Part shown: positions 1 through 10,199 of the stretch, in pieces | How the letters are laid out: each line of letters begins with the position of its first letter | Position numbering within the stretch: position 1 is the first letter of the stretch | DNA from: Anthonomus grandis grandis | Lineage: Eukaryota; Arthropoda; Insecta; Coleoptera; Curculionidae | NCBI RefSeq assembly: GCF_022605725.1 | Contig: NC_065567.1 | Location: forward strand, 36,187,127-36,251,126 | Length of the DNA: 64,000 nt | Reading direction: 5' to 3' | Program-made: the position numbers and the translations under genes | The notes under the pieces: model-generated | What the model was told of the DNA's origin: nothing | The model's database searches: none | The model's input: only the letters and a program-made list of their open reading frames with translations

Positions 1-93
1 AGTTGGTTTCCACGCAAAATGACTTGGATATCAAATTAAACATACAAAGATGGCGGAACTGTATTTATTGGAAGGTGTGCGAGTGTTGCTGAT

Positions 94-2282
94 ATGCTTA
101 TAAACGAGCTTGCAATGCAGAAAAAAGAGATAAAAAAGAAAAAACGAAAGTTTTGGGCTCGTAATTGGATACGTAAACGTCAGGCGCTTGGAGCTTCCTC
201 CAATTTCCTTACAGAAGTGGCGGGTGAGGATACAGCCACATTCAAAAACCATCTGAGAATAACTGCAGAACAGTTTGAGCAACTAGTGGAAAGTGTAAAA
301 CCAAAAATTCAAAAAGTTAATACAAATATGAGAGCTGCATTACCTGCAAGATTAAAACTACAAATTACCCTTCGTTACTTGGCAAGTGGATGTTGTTTTC
401 GTACGCTAGAATGTTTGTATAGAGATCCCAAATCTTCAATATCCAAGTTTTTATTTGTAGTACTTGAAGCAATTTATGAATCATTGGAGATGTATATTCA
501 GGTAAGTTGTATGTTTTTTCGTCTTTGCATTTTTGGTTTATGTTAAAAATATAGAAAGTGTATATTCTAATTATAAGTATGTCATGCTGAAAAAAAAAAT
601 TATGAAAGTTGTGCTATAGATTCCAAACGTACATACGAACGAAATATTCCTAAACCTAAAAAGAACAAGACAAGAAATTTAACTTATTTTCCATATTCAT
701 CAAAACCACCGATACTGCGGATAGCTTCACTTAATATACTGCCAGTGATGTATTCTTCTGACAAACTGTCTTAGCTGTTGCTGAGCGATTCATCTTGTTG
801 TGCAGAAGTTGATGACCTGGGAGATAGTTCTGATGTACCAGATCTATTTGAATGGTGAATGTTATTTCTATTAGAGAGTATTAATTCCTGATTATGTGCA
901 GGATTGTAAAATGCATTGCATGAAGTTGACGGTTCATTAATTTGCTGGTTTCGACGCATTACCATGAGACGCTTTTCTTGGGTTATTTTCATTATTTCTA
1001 ATTGACACTCCATTGCATCAGCAATTGGAATTTCTCGTAATTGAGATGCTATGTTATTGGCAAAATATGAAAACTCATCGACCATCTGGGTTTTTTGCAC
1101 ATCCTCTTTTAATGATTTTAAAGTATTTATCGTTTTTTTAATATGTTCAGGAATCGCGCTTTTAAATTTTTTCATTCATTTCGAAATTGATTTTGGTGTC
1201 TTAAAACTGCTACATTCCGGTTTTGAAACTTCAGTATGAAGTGTCGCTTTATTAATGGAATCATCTGTCTCACTAAATGCTTCATTTGTACTAGGTGACT
1301 CAGCAATAAAGGTGTCAGCGTGGGCCTCAGCAGTATAGTCACTCTCGTTTTCTGTTTCAAATTCTTGTTCACTTTGTTCCTGGTCCGTTGAGTCACTCAC
1401 GTCTTTCTTAGGCTGCAAAAGAAATAAAAATATATATTAAAATATTTATTAGTGTTTTATGAAATTTAATTTATTAAAATTTTACTTTTTTTCAGGTACC
1501 AAAAACTAACGCTGAGTGGAATATCATAGCGAGAGGGTTTGAAGAGTGCTGGAACTTTCCAGGATGCTGTAAAGCTATTGACGGGAAATACGTCAACATT
1601 CAGCAATCACAGGGTAGTTGAAGCGATTTTTTTAACTATAAGGGCTTTTTTAGCACCGTCCTTATGGCACTTGTTGATAGTGATTACAGTTTCATTTTTA
1701 TAGATGTTGGGAGTCAGGGAAGAATGAATGACAATTTTTAACCAATCTACATTAAAAGCCTCCATAGAGGATAATTCGCTTAATTTTCCAAATTGGGGTG
1801 TAATTCTGGGCGACGAGAGGTTTGCTCTTAAAGAATATCTTATGAAGCCATATTCTCGAAAAATGCCTTTAAAAGCCGAAGAAAAGATTTTCAATTACCG
1901 GCTCTCTCGGGCTAGACGAGTAGTTGAGAATGCATTTAGAATCATGAGATTTCGGATCTATCGTAGCCCTATTTACTTGTGTCCCGAAGAGGTAGACAAA
2001 ATTGTGAAAGCAACGTGCGCACTCCATAACTGGCTGATTCAAATTTCACGATTGTCCTATGCACCTGCTGGTACTTTTGATACCGAACATCTTGATGGAC
2101 ACATAAGGCCTGGGTCATGGAGAACGGACATATCCACGAACCTGTCTAATTTAATACATCAACAAGGCAGCAAGAATTATTCTCAAATGGCAGAACGTAG
2201 GAGACAGATATATACCACAAAATATACCACATTTTTTTCAGGTGCTGGTGCCGTACCTTGGCAAAACAACATAATAAATTAA
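94..2282 (+). pseudogene. PIF/Harbinger (HARBI1-like) transposase, two exons, disrupted
   Basis: Exon 1 runs from the ATG at 94 to 501 and ends at a GTAAGT donor. Exon 2 begins at 1496 after a pyrimidine-rich TTTTTTCAG acceptor, and the phase is preserved (MYIQ joins VPKTNAEW). Exon 2 keeps the family landmarks: CKAIDGKYVNI (first catalytic Asp), LVDSDYSFIFIDVG (second acidic block), LKEYLMKPY and SRARRVVENAFRI near the end. Damage: an in-frame TGA at 1619-1621 and a frameshift near 1727-1735, after which reading resumes to the TAA ending at 2282. In this family the transposase cuts and pastes the element, usually with a Myb/MADF-type partner. Family assignment is secure; loss of function is inferred from the breaks. 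Confidence 0.85.
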
Positions 2283-2815
2283 CTAGACTTTACGCAAATA
2301 CTTTTCTTAATACTCGACTTTTTGTTAAATAAATATTTCAGTAAATAAAAAATGCTTTTTAAAATTATTGACAATTAGTTACAGTATAAACAATTATACA
2401 GCATAAACAATTATTAATAAAATAACTTACCAGATTAGTGTATTTATTTCTGATCTTCATTACATCACGTAGAAATCTATCTGCGATTTCAAACCACGCA
2501 ATACTAGGTGCATAAATGTCTTCAGTTAACGCGCCTATTGTACTTCATGCTTTAATTTTTTCTGCTTCCTGTTTATAGGTGGTTCGCATGGCATTGATTT
2601 TTTTCAATACCATGTTTTCACTAAGACCAGGAATATTCATATTTATTCTTATTCGTTTAAGAGCCGAATTCCTAGCATGTTTGTTTTTATATTCCGCTAA
2701 ACGCACATTCCATAAACTTTCCTCAGCTTCGTATAACTCCATGAATCTAATATTATCCCTTTTTGGACCATTTTCTTCTTTTGCTTATTTCCAGTTTTCT
2801 TTTTTCAGACACCGA
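771..2815 (-). pseudogene. MADF-BESS DNA-binding protein of the Harbinger element, two exons, disrupted
   Basis: Exon A (about 2815 to 2431) encodes a MADF-like helical segment (MELYEAEESLWNVRLAEYKN, then SENMVLKKINAMRTTYKQE, then IYAPSIAWFEIADRFL) and ends at a GTAAGT donor. Exon B (1412 to 771) starts after a TTTTGCAG acceptor. It encodes an acidic linker rich in Glu and Ser, then a BESS-like motif (DEFSYFANNIASQL to AMECQLEIMKITQ) and a Ser-rich tail. Breaks: a frameshift near 2765, in-frame stops at about 2545 and at 1176-1178. Proteins of this type usually bind transposon ends and help the transposase enter the nucleus or find its site. The intron of this gene contains transposase exon 2, and its own exon B lies inside the transposase intron. 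Confidence 0.75.
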
Positions 2816-2843
2816 CGCTATTTTATTTCACAAACAAACACCA

Positions 2844-2995
2844 CTTGGATCCAAGTAAGTTGGGTACTGTCCTACTCAACTTGGATGTAACCTACTGATC
2901 CAAGCGCACTTGGATGAACTGGTGACACGATCAAAGTAACGTCCAAGTGCTGCTCGCGGACAATCCAAGTAGACTGTAATCAAGTATACTTGGAT
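2844..2995. repeat. Subterminal CTTGGAT/ATCCAAG repeats of the Harbinger element
   Basis: Copies of CTTGGAT or its complement occur at 2844-2855 (palindromic CTTGGATCCAAG), 2880-2886, 2898-2904, 2909-2915, 2963-2969 and 2989-2995, with a near match at 2941-2947. Clustered short repeats at transposon ends are common binding sites for the transposase or its DNA-binding partner. That role is inferred here. Confidence 0.75.
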
Positions 2996-2997
2996 CG

Positions 2998-4480
2998 TGT
3001 CAACCCGGCTTTATCGAAAAAAAGACGACCAAATATTATTATTGAAGTTCACCTTATGAGTCACCTTATCTCTGAGAATTTTTATACAGAGCAAAATTCC
3101 ATTCATTCGTGTTTTTTTATTATTGGCTGGTGACGGTGTATTTTCATAGAAACTGTATGATAGTTGTACGCCAAACAGATATTGTCAAGTGTAAAGTTCG
3201 GTTTTTACAATGGTAAAGTTAACGGAACGAGAAAAAATAGAAATTCTGTGCATGGTTGGGTTTGGTGATAAAACACGTACTCAAAGAGAAGCTGCTAAAT
3301 TATTCAATGAAATCCATCCTGATCGTCCTCCGATATGTCAAAAGGTGGTGAGTAGAATAGAGGCTAAATTTAGAGAAGTCGGTTATGTTAGAGTCTGCCG
3401 AAATCTGGTCGTCCTGCTCGAGATGAAAATGATCAACTTGACGTTTTGCTTACCTTGGAAGAAAATCCATGCACTCATTTGTCCCAGATTGGGGCAAATT
3501 TACACATGGCAAAATCTATAGTTCACTGAATAGTTAAAAGGCACAAATATCACCCCTACAAAGTTATTCCTGTGCAAGAGTTATTTGATTACGATTTCGA
3601 TAGGCGAAATGAGTTTTGTAAACGCTTACAAAACATGTGCAATCTAAATAATAATTTAGTAACAAATATTATTTTTTCCGATGAAGCCACGTTCTGTTTG
3701 AATGGTAGTATGAACAGACTAAATTGTCAATATTGGGCAACAGAAAATCCGCATTGGATGATGGAGGTAAACCCCCAGTAACCTCAAAAACTAAATGTGT
3801 GGTGTGGAATAGTGCGCGGAAGAGTAATAGGTCCCTTTTTCTTTGAACAGACTTTAACGGGACAAGTGTATCTCGATTTTCTTCAATTTGAATTAGTTCC
3901 AGCATTACTGCCTTTATTTCCAAATCCATTGGACCCAGATTTTTCTGACAAAGAACTAATTTTCCAGCAAGATGGCGCTCCTCCGCATTATGCTGTCACT
4001 GTGCGTACATTTTTGGATGAAACCTTTCCCAATCGGTGAATAGGAAGGAGAGGACCCATCGAATGGCCTGTTAGGTCGCCTGACCTAACACCAATGGACT
4101 TTTTTTTGTGGGGATACCTCAAGTCGAAGGTATTTGTTAATAGGCCAAATAATCTAGACGACTTGAAAGAGAGAATTCGCAGAGAAGTGCGCACCATAAC
4201 TCCGAAAATTATTGAAAATATGCAACGAGACTTTATTGATCGCCTTGCATATTGTCAAGCCGTGAATGGCAACCATTTTGAACATTTAACTTAATTTTTG
4301 TTCTTTTTTTATTTGTTACATGAATTGTCTTTTTTTCGATAACTGTTGACTTTAGGTATAGGACATGATGCAAGAAACGAATACGTAGAATTCCACGCTA
4401 AATTCAAAGATGAAATAAAAAAAAGGTGCTTTCATTCGAAAAAATTAAGTTGATGGTCGTAATTTATTTTTGAGCAACCC
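2998..4480 (+). mobile_element. Mariner-type element (DD41D), left end truncated
   Basis: A TIR-like block at about 2998-3030 (GTCAAC to TATCGAAAAAAAGAC) is the inverted match of 4333-4362 on the right. The right arm continues outward for more than 100 bp to a CCCTGTA end near 4480, but the matching outer left arm is missing because Harbinger sequence occupies that place. The element therefore lost its left terminus. Poly-T/poly-A and AT-rich flanks surround the transposase gene between the arms. Confidence 0.65.
3210..4294 (+). pseudogene. DD41D mariner (rosa-like) transposase, disrupted
   Basis: The N-terminus (MVKLTEREKIEILCMVGFGD) is the usual helix-turn-helix start of this family. Motifs in order: IIFSDEATFCLNG (first Asp), WCGIVRGRVIGPFFFE, FQQDGAPPHY (second Asp), WPVRSPDLTPMDFFLWGYLK (third Asp). 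Forty-one residues separate the second and third catalytic Asp, the spacing called DD41D (rosa group of IS630-Tc1-mariner). Breaks: a frameshift near 3390, an in-frame stop near 3528, TAA at 3779-3781 and TGA at 4037-4039 where a Trp is expected. All three catalytic Asp codons remain. The C-terminus ends naturally at 4294 (HFEHLT). Confidence 0.85.
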
Positions 4481-4560
4481 TGTATATGCAAACTTCATGT
4501 ACAAAAATGCGCAACTTGAAATAAAAATCGACGGGTCACTGCGTTTTTTTTTCGAATACA
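4474..4560. repeat. Orphan TIR fragment matching the arm at 5925-5995
   Basis: This stretch (CCCTGTATA, then ATGCGCAACTTGAAATAAAA, then TCGACGGGTC) is an inverted, roughly 75-bp match to 5925-5995 in the left arm of the next mariner. It directly follows the end of the first mariner and has no partner transposase of its own. It may be a broken arm of the same family, or the two together may bound a larger foldback unit of about 1.5 kb. Confidence 0.6.
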
Positions 4561-5487
4561 CCCCTGAATTTTAAATGAATTTAGACATAACTTTTGGGAT
4601 GCACTTGGGATATTTGCAATTTAAGAATATCTAAGAGAAAATCTAAGCCAAATCAGAAAATCTGACTGAATTGAAGAACCCGCGAAAATGAAACTTAGTC
4701 AAATGATGAAGTTTCCAGGTCACAACTAAACCCCAGGTAATGAAGAGATTCGGACTTCCATCCGACTAGACTTAAACTGAACAGATTTATGGGGATAGAG
4801 ACAGAAGAGCAGACATATTTGGAAAATGTTGGGTAAGATTTAAGAGTGTGATGCCATAGTAAAAAGAGATCTCTATCGGGGATGCAGGGTGCAATATTAT
4901 ATATAGTGCATACCAAATACACTTCGATTCATGTCACAAAGATGCCTAATTTCATGCATTTTCCTTTAACAAAAATATTCTGGATGTGAAGAATACATTA
5001 ACCAAAAATGTATAGTGTTAGTCACTAAATTATTTCACACGTGACGTGCAGTGATGTTTATTTAGTATGAACTATAGATTGGACTCGCAATTAGTTTATT
5101 AAGGAATCCTGAGGGAGGTAAAACCCCCCCCCCCCAAATTTAAATACGGTTGGTATTCGGTGAATATAAGTTCTTTTTAAAAGAAAATCACCTATTGATT
5201 TTATAGCGAAAATTAGTTGAACGTCAGAAAGCATTAAACCAGTTAATGAAAAAATTGGTATTTTTTTTTAACCGGGATACTCACATATTACGACAAAAGT
5301 ACCTAAATTAAATTTTTACAGTATAGTATTATATACCCACACGCATCAGGAATAATTGATAAACTGCGGCCATAATAAACTGTCTTTATATGAATATAAA
5401 GCGGGTTATTTTTTGCTCTTTTAGGTGATCAATTTGATTCATGATGACTTTTTATTCCAATCAGGGGATAATATACGGGAGGGTAGG
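4561..5487. other. No supported gene; AT-rich spacer with a short poly-C run
   Basis: I see no coding similarity, splice pattern or repeat family that I can name. The only visible oddity is a C homopolymer of about 11 bases near 5126-5137. A 75-codon minus-strand reading frame at 4695-4922 has no recognisable motif and is not called. Confidence 0.5.
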
Positions 5488-5768
5488 GGAACTGGACGAT
5501 ATTTCTGCAGAAAAAAATAATCCTGCAAATTACTCATGTCAATGTAAATTATTATACTGAGCGTACGTTGGAAAAATTAGAAAAAATATTTTCTAAAATG
5601 CAGAAGCACCAAATTAATTTGAATGTCAGAAAATTCAAAATCGCTATTCATTGGAACATAATCAAAAATCGAAGTATTTCAATAATCTTAATTCAGAATT
5701 TTCAGGTAAATCCCCTGGATTCAATAGAAAAAAAATTAACGGTGAACCTCATTTCTCCTCTTGATTGA
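5488..5768 (+). pseudogene. Possible Ty3/gypsy reverse transcriptase remnant
   Basis: The plus strand encodes LEKLEKIFSKMQKHQINLNV followed by a degraded stretch and FQVNPLDSIEKKLT. This resembles the gypsy RT region after the active site, where a leucine-rich 'HL..LE.VF..L' helix is followed by 'L.LN..KC.F' and later 'V.P.K...I'. Upstream DDIF near 5490 could be a relic of the catalytic block. The match is short and shifted in frame, and no LTR is visible nearby. This is a weak call based on motif order only. Confidence 0.35.
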
Positions 5769-5861
5769 TTTATTTTTTTTCTTTTAAATTTGGATTCGCT
5801 AAGGATTTTCGTAATACGAAATCTTAAATCTATAGTCCCTAAGTATTTACAAATTAATATA

Positions 5862-7675
5862 CAGTGACCGCCTAAAGTTCAGCATAAATTCGATAAAAAT
5901 TAGAGACATGATTTTTTGAGAAAACGCTTGGACCCGTCGATTTTTATTTAAAGTTGCGCATTATTTCACATACATTTTTGTATACAGGGTGGAACAAAAA
6001 AATAATATGACGTCATCGGTCATTTTTTTAAATGGAATGCTATATTTTGTATTGCATTTATGAAATATAGGCGAAATTCCAAGCAAGTTTCGTATAACAC
6101 ACCTTATCTCAAAACTTAACTGTTTCAGAAATATTTACATTTAACCAACAAGAAAGCAAGTAAGTAAGTACGTCTATTTACAAATTAAGATAAAATGGAG
6201 GATAAAATGTTATAAACTGTGAAAACTGTATCAAGTGTTCAAACTGATCCCCATTTACTTCTTGGCAGAAAGCAAGACGGTTTACAAACTCATGTCAAAA
6301 CACTATCAATTATTTCGGGTGATATACGTCTAATTTCATATCTAATTCTATTTTTCAAATCTTCTACGTTGTTTGGCTTCTCAATATAATCTTTACTTTT
6401 CAGGTATCCTCATAGAAAATGGTCACAGGGATTTAGGTCTGGTGGCCTGGCCGGCCACTCTATTGGCCCTCTTCGTCCTATCCATCTTCCTGGGAACACT
6501 GTATCCAAGTAATTACGGACATCTCGAAAGAAATGTGGCGGTGCGCCGTCTTGCTGAAACCACAAAATTATCTGTCGGGACAGCAGGGTCTTGTTCGTCT
6601 GAGTATAGGCAGCAAGAAAATTCAAATAGCGTTGTCCTGTTAAGTTTTCTTCGAAAAAGTATGACCCTATTACTTTATGTTCCACGATATCAGCCCAAAC
6701 ATTAATAAATTTACGGTACTGTGTATGAGCCTCAGTTGCCCAGTGTGGATTTGACACTGACCAGTACCGACAATTTTGTCGATTTACGACACCGTTTAAA
6801 CAAAAAGTTGCTTTATCCGAAAACAAAACTCGTAACACAAACTGACGGTTAATATTGCAAATGTTCATCATTTGCTCGCAAAATTGGTTTCTTCGATCAG
6901 GATCGTCCTCATTTAATTCGTGTATTAGTCTAATTTTATAAGGGTTGTATTCATTTGCTTTTAAGATGCGTCTTATTGACGTTCCAGCTATATTATTATC
7001 AACTGAAATTTGTGAAGTTGCATTGTTTGGATTTTCTTCGACGGAGAACGTTTAATTTTGTTTCTTCAGAAATTTTTGGACGACCTGATCTTGGCAAATC
7101 CCTAACATGACCTGAAGTTATGAATTTGTGCTCTATTCTACTAACTGTTGGCTGAGAAATAGGACGGTTTGGGTATTTGGCATTAAACAGTTCACTTACT
7201 TCTTTTTGCGTGCGCCCTCGATCCCCGTACCCTAGCATCATCAAAATTTCAATTCGTTGGGTTTCCGTTAAATTAGCCATAATTTATTCTGATAAAAACT
7301 ATTTTCGAACTGACAGTGGCATTCGAAAATGGAGATTTTTTACAAGTGCAACCATGGAAATAGAAACAGTTGGCAGTGTTTATAACATTATTCTTACCCT
7401 CGATTTTACCTTAATTTGTAAATAGACGTACTTATTTGCTTTCTTGTTATTTAAATGTAAATATTTCGGAAACAGTTGAGTTTTGAGATAAGGTGTGTTA
7501 TACGAAACTTGCTTGGAATTTCGCCTATATTTCATAAATGCAATAAAAATATAGCATTCTATTTAAAAAAATGACCGATGACGCCATATCTTATACAAAA
7601 ATTTATGTAAAATAATGCGCAACTTAAAATAAAAATCAGGAATAAAATAATAATAGGAACTTTAGGCGGTCACTG
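5862..7675 (-). mobile_element. Mariner-type element (DD41D) with very long TIRs and TA target duplication
   Basis: The ends are CAGTGACCGCCTAAAGTTC at 5862-5880 and its inverted copy at 7657-7675, each flanked by TA (5860-5861 and 7676-7677). Inverted similarity continues inward to about 6182 on the left and 7420 on the right, so each arm is about 255-320 bp, with a short extra segment in the left arm near 5985-6000. The transposase gene reads right to left between the arms. The arms are far better preserved than the gene. Confidence 0.85.
6190..7280 (-). pseudogene. DD41D mariner (rosa-like) transposase, disrupted
   Basis: The start at 7280 (MANLTETQRIEILMMLGYGD) opens an HTH region with GHVRDLPRSGRPKISEETK. 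A frameshift near 7050 moves the reading to the frame covering 6871-6410, which shows VLFSDKATFCLNG, VIGSYFFEENLTGQ, WFQQDGAPPHF and WPARPPDLNPCDHFL. The second-to-third Asp spacing is again 41 residues. The residue after the first catalytic Asp is Lys where related copies have Glu. A Trp codon became TGA near 6408, and the tail (EFVNRLAFCQEVNGDQFEHL) continues in another frame to about 6190. It is a sister of the gene at 3210-4294, not a recent duplicate. Confidence 0.85.
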
Positions 7676-7677
7676 TA

Positions 7678-7930
7678 TAATTTACACATTCTCTTGAGTC
7701 AGGCAAGAGAATAAATAAGTGAATGGAACACTAATATAATTCTTGGTTTTTATTTGATATAAGTTAGACAAAGGGATCACAAAAAACATCAATTTGTTCA
7801 AACTTATTACATAATGAAAATCGGAACAGAATGCATAACGAATCCGTATTTCCTATCATAAGAAATACAATTACTTCCTTATTGCAAATTAGGTTTTACG
7901 GAAGGCGGTTTACCTACTATGAATCCCGTA
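7678..7930. other. No supported feature
   Basis: AT-rich sequence directly right of the mariner end. I see no coding motif or repeat boundary in it. Confidence 0.4.
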
Positions 7931-7934
7931 AAAA

Positions 7935-8045
7935 CGGTACTAGATTATTAAATTATAATTTCTCTTAAGTTTAATGCACACGTTATATGTTCTATATTAT
8001 CGAACGCCTTGGATAAGTCAAGAAACACGACTGCAGTAACTTTGT
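7935..8045 (-). pseudogene. LINE reverse transcriptase fragment (FLDLSKAFD block)
   Basis: On the minus strand, 8032-7997 reads AVVFLDLSKAFDNIEH, the conserved RT block A of Jockey/CR1/I-type LINEs, and continues to a stop near 7950. Nothing else of the element is recognisable next to it. It is a short 5'- and 3'-truncated relic. Confidence 0.6.
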
Positions 8046-8131
8046 TATTATTTACAAAGGGTTATCCTCTAAAACCTGGGTAGATGGCATATCTAAGTTA
8101 TGTGATCATAAAATCTATACAGCTTGGAATA

Positions 8132-8535
8132 AATCATTCTCTTTCAAAAATTATCAGACATATTGAATAATCACTCTTACCATTCCCTTCCTTCGAGTTA
8201 GTAGAAAGTCCCTTCGGATAACGGAGTTCCTGTGGGTAATAATGCTCAGATCTTTGTTTTGGACTGTCTGAATGAACTTGAAACGGCGAGGGTGAATTTA
8301 ATAACTCAGAAATTTTAATGACTTACGTGAACGCATGTATGATCCAATCAAATTATGATCTATTCCCGTTTTCCTTAAGTTTAATGCACACAATATCGAT
8401 TCCTTATCCTTATCCCAAATCATTCCTTTTCAAGAAGAGTTAATTGGAAGGCCTCTTGGCTAAGAGAGTTCCTGACGAACGCAGAGATCTTTATTTTGGA
8501 TTGTCTGGGTAAGATAATGTTAGCCTGGGTGAAGG
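8132..8535. repeat. Diverged direct duplication of about 120-160 bp
   Basis: 8132-8293 and 8418-8535 share AAATCATTC near their starts, a GGAGTTCCTG / GAGAGTTCCTG block, CAGATCTTTGTTTTGGACTGTCTG against GAGATCTTTATTTTGGATTGTCTGG, and a GGGTGAA end. The second copy lacks about 40 bp. Upstream, CTTAAGTTTAATGCACAC also occurs twice (about 7967 and 8374). This looks like an old segmental duplication that includes the LINE relic. Confidence 0.55.
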
Positions 8536-8845
8536 AGGTATAGGTAAGGATGGAGGGAGGCTTCTAGATCTTCAATTTGATCTTTTTGGAACATTTGTTT
8601 GCATAGTAGGGAGTAAATTTGTGATAAGTGGGTTTTATGGAGTTTTCTGATTGAGTTTTCTGTTTAATATATCTCCAAGCTTTCACGGAGAGCGAAAATA
8701 CCATACTTTATCCAGTGAGGAGTGGCAGGACTCCAATAGGGCTATATTAGCACCAGTAATATTTTTTCTTATTGTTAATGACGTTACTATAACTACTGCA
8801 AGTCTGAGCGGCTTTTGTTTCCGGATTACCTAAAAATATTCCATA

Positions 8846-10068
8846 CAGGGTGTTTCAGAACTATGGGATCAAACTTTTGGGGGTTGTTCAGTGCAACAGA
8901 AGAATCCATTTGAGTATAGGAACCCATGTCCGGAAATTCGTCACTACGCTACGCTGAGACAGGCATTTTTAAGACCAAGATGCATGATACTGGTATTGCT
9001 CGAACCGTAAGAACAGTCGAATTTGAAGAAGAGGTGCTTCAGCGAGTTGCCGATGAACCATCAAATAGCAGACGTGACGTCGCTAAGAATATGAATACGA
9101 GTAACGCTTCTGTCTGGCCGGTACTACACGAGCAACAGCTCCATCCTTACCACTTCCAGAAAGTTCAAGGTATGACTGCAGTCGATTATCATCCTAGGGT
9201 TCAATTTTGTCGATGATTCTGGATCACATCATTGCCCAACCAATTTTTTTACGATATGTTTTGTAGACCGATGAAGCCTCTTTCACAAGAGACGGTATTT
9301 TTAATAGTAGGAATAGCCATGTTTGGGACGAAGAAAATCCTTATGCAATTTTTCCAAGAAAACATCAGAATCGTTGGTCTGTCAACGTATGGGCAGGCAT
9401 TGTTGATGATTATTTAATTGGGCCATACCTTCTACCGGAACGGTTAACAGGACCTATTTATCTGCGTTTCTTGGAGGAAGTTCTCCCAGAACTCCTTGAA
9501 AATGTTCCACTAAACGTTAGACAGCAAATGTGGTTTCAGCATGATGGAGCGCCGGCTCACTTTGCTGTACAAGTACGCGAGTATTTGGCTCAGCGGTTTG
9601 GATTGCTAGAGGTGGAGCAGTTTCTTGGCCTCCTAGGTCACCCGATTTAACGTCGCTCGATTTTTTCTTGTGGGGACATGTAAAGTCTTTAGTCTATGAA
9701 ACTCCAGCAGAATCAGAGCTATACTTAATTGGACGAATAACAGCAGCATTTGAAATCATTCACAACGAGGATCAAATTTTTAGTGTAGTCCGCCGAAATC
9801 ATGTGCGGCGTTAAATGTGCAAATCGGTGTATTGAGGTTGGAGGAAGACATTTTGAACAATTGTTGTGATGGTATCATATACAAAAGGTAAAAATAAATG
9901 CATCAGATCCTATTTAGGTAATTAATATTTTTTCTAAATTTAAACGCGTCTTAGGGCCGTAGTGGCGTCGTGACACATTTCCGGGCATGGGTTCCTATAC
10001 TCAAATGGATTCTACTGTTGCACTGAACAACCCCTAGAAGTTTGATCCCATAGTTCTGAAACATCCTG
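8846..10068 (+). mobile_element. Mariner-type element (DD41D), TIR about 105 bp, TA target duplication
   Basis: The left end CAGGGTGTTTCAGAACTATG at 8846 and the right end at 10068 are inverted copies over about 105 bp, with only a few differences. TA dinucleotides flank both ends (8844-8845 and 10069-10070). The total of 1223 bp is about right for a mariner. The TIR pair is fresh compared with the gene inside, which carries several frameshifts. Confidence 0.9.
8926..9872 (+). pseudogene. DD41D-type mariner transposase, multiply frameshifted
   Basis: Recognisable blocks in order: TVEFEEEVLQRVADEPSNSR (HTH), VWPVLHEQQLHPYHFQKVQ, a damaged first catalytic block near 9270-9330, then YLIGPYLLPERLTGPIYLRF, FLEEVLPELLENVPLNVRQQ, MWFQHDGAPAHFAVQVREYL, and after another shift WPPRSPDL-like and FFLWGHVKSLVYETP sequence, ending GGRHFEQLL near 9870. 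The spacing of the second and third Asp fits 41 residues once frame breaks are allowed for. This is a different subfamily from the copies at 3210 and 6190 (QHDGAPAH rather than QQDGAPPH). Confidence 0.8.
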
Positions 10069-10199
10069 TATAATATAAACTATAATGATTACAGGAAGAC
10101 ATATTTTTCTCTCTATTTAATGCACTATAAATAAACTTCTTTACAAAATAAAAGCTAATAATAATTTGAAACCAACACAATGAAATAAATTTCAGTTAA

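Larger units (their letters stand above)
1..3000. mobile_element. PIF/Harbinger-type DNA transposon, left end outside the window
   Basis: The segment carries the two genes typical of PIF/Harbinger elements: a DDE transposase on the plus strand and a MADF-BESS DNA-binding protein on the minus strand. The right end holds a cluster of CTTGGAT/ATCCAAG words up to about 2995, and one CTTGGAT lies at 23-29 near the left edge, so the true left terminus is probably just outside the window. Immediately to the right, from about 2998, begins sequence matching the inner part of a mariner TIR, so this element either inserted into that mariner or replaced its end. Both genes contain stops or frameshifts, so the copy looks dead. 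Confidence 0.8.

Noticed and set aside
4695..4922. 75-codon minus-strand open frame
   Set aside because: No recognisable motif, no promoter or splice context, and AT-rich sequence produces such frames by chance.
5126..5137. Poly-C run as a regulatory or G-quadruplex element
   Set aside because: A single homopolymer of about 11 bases without further G/C runs; replication slippage is the simpler explanation.
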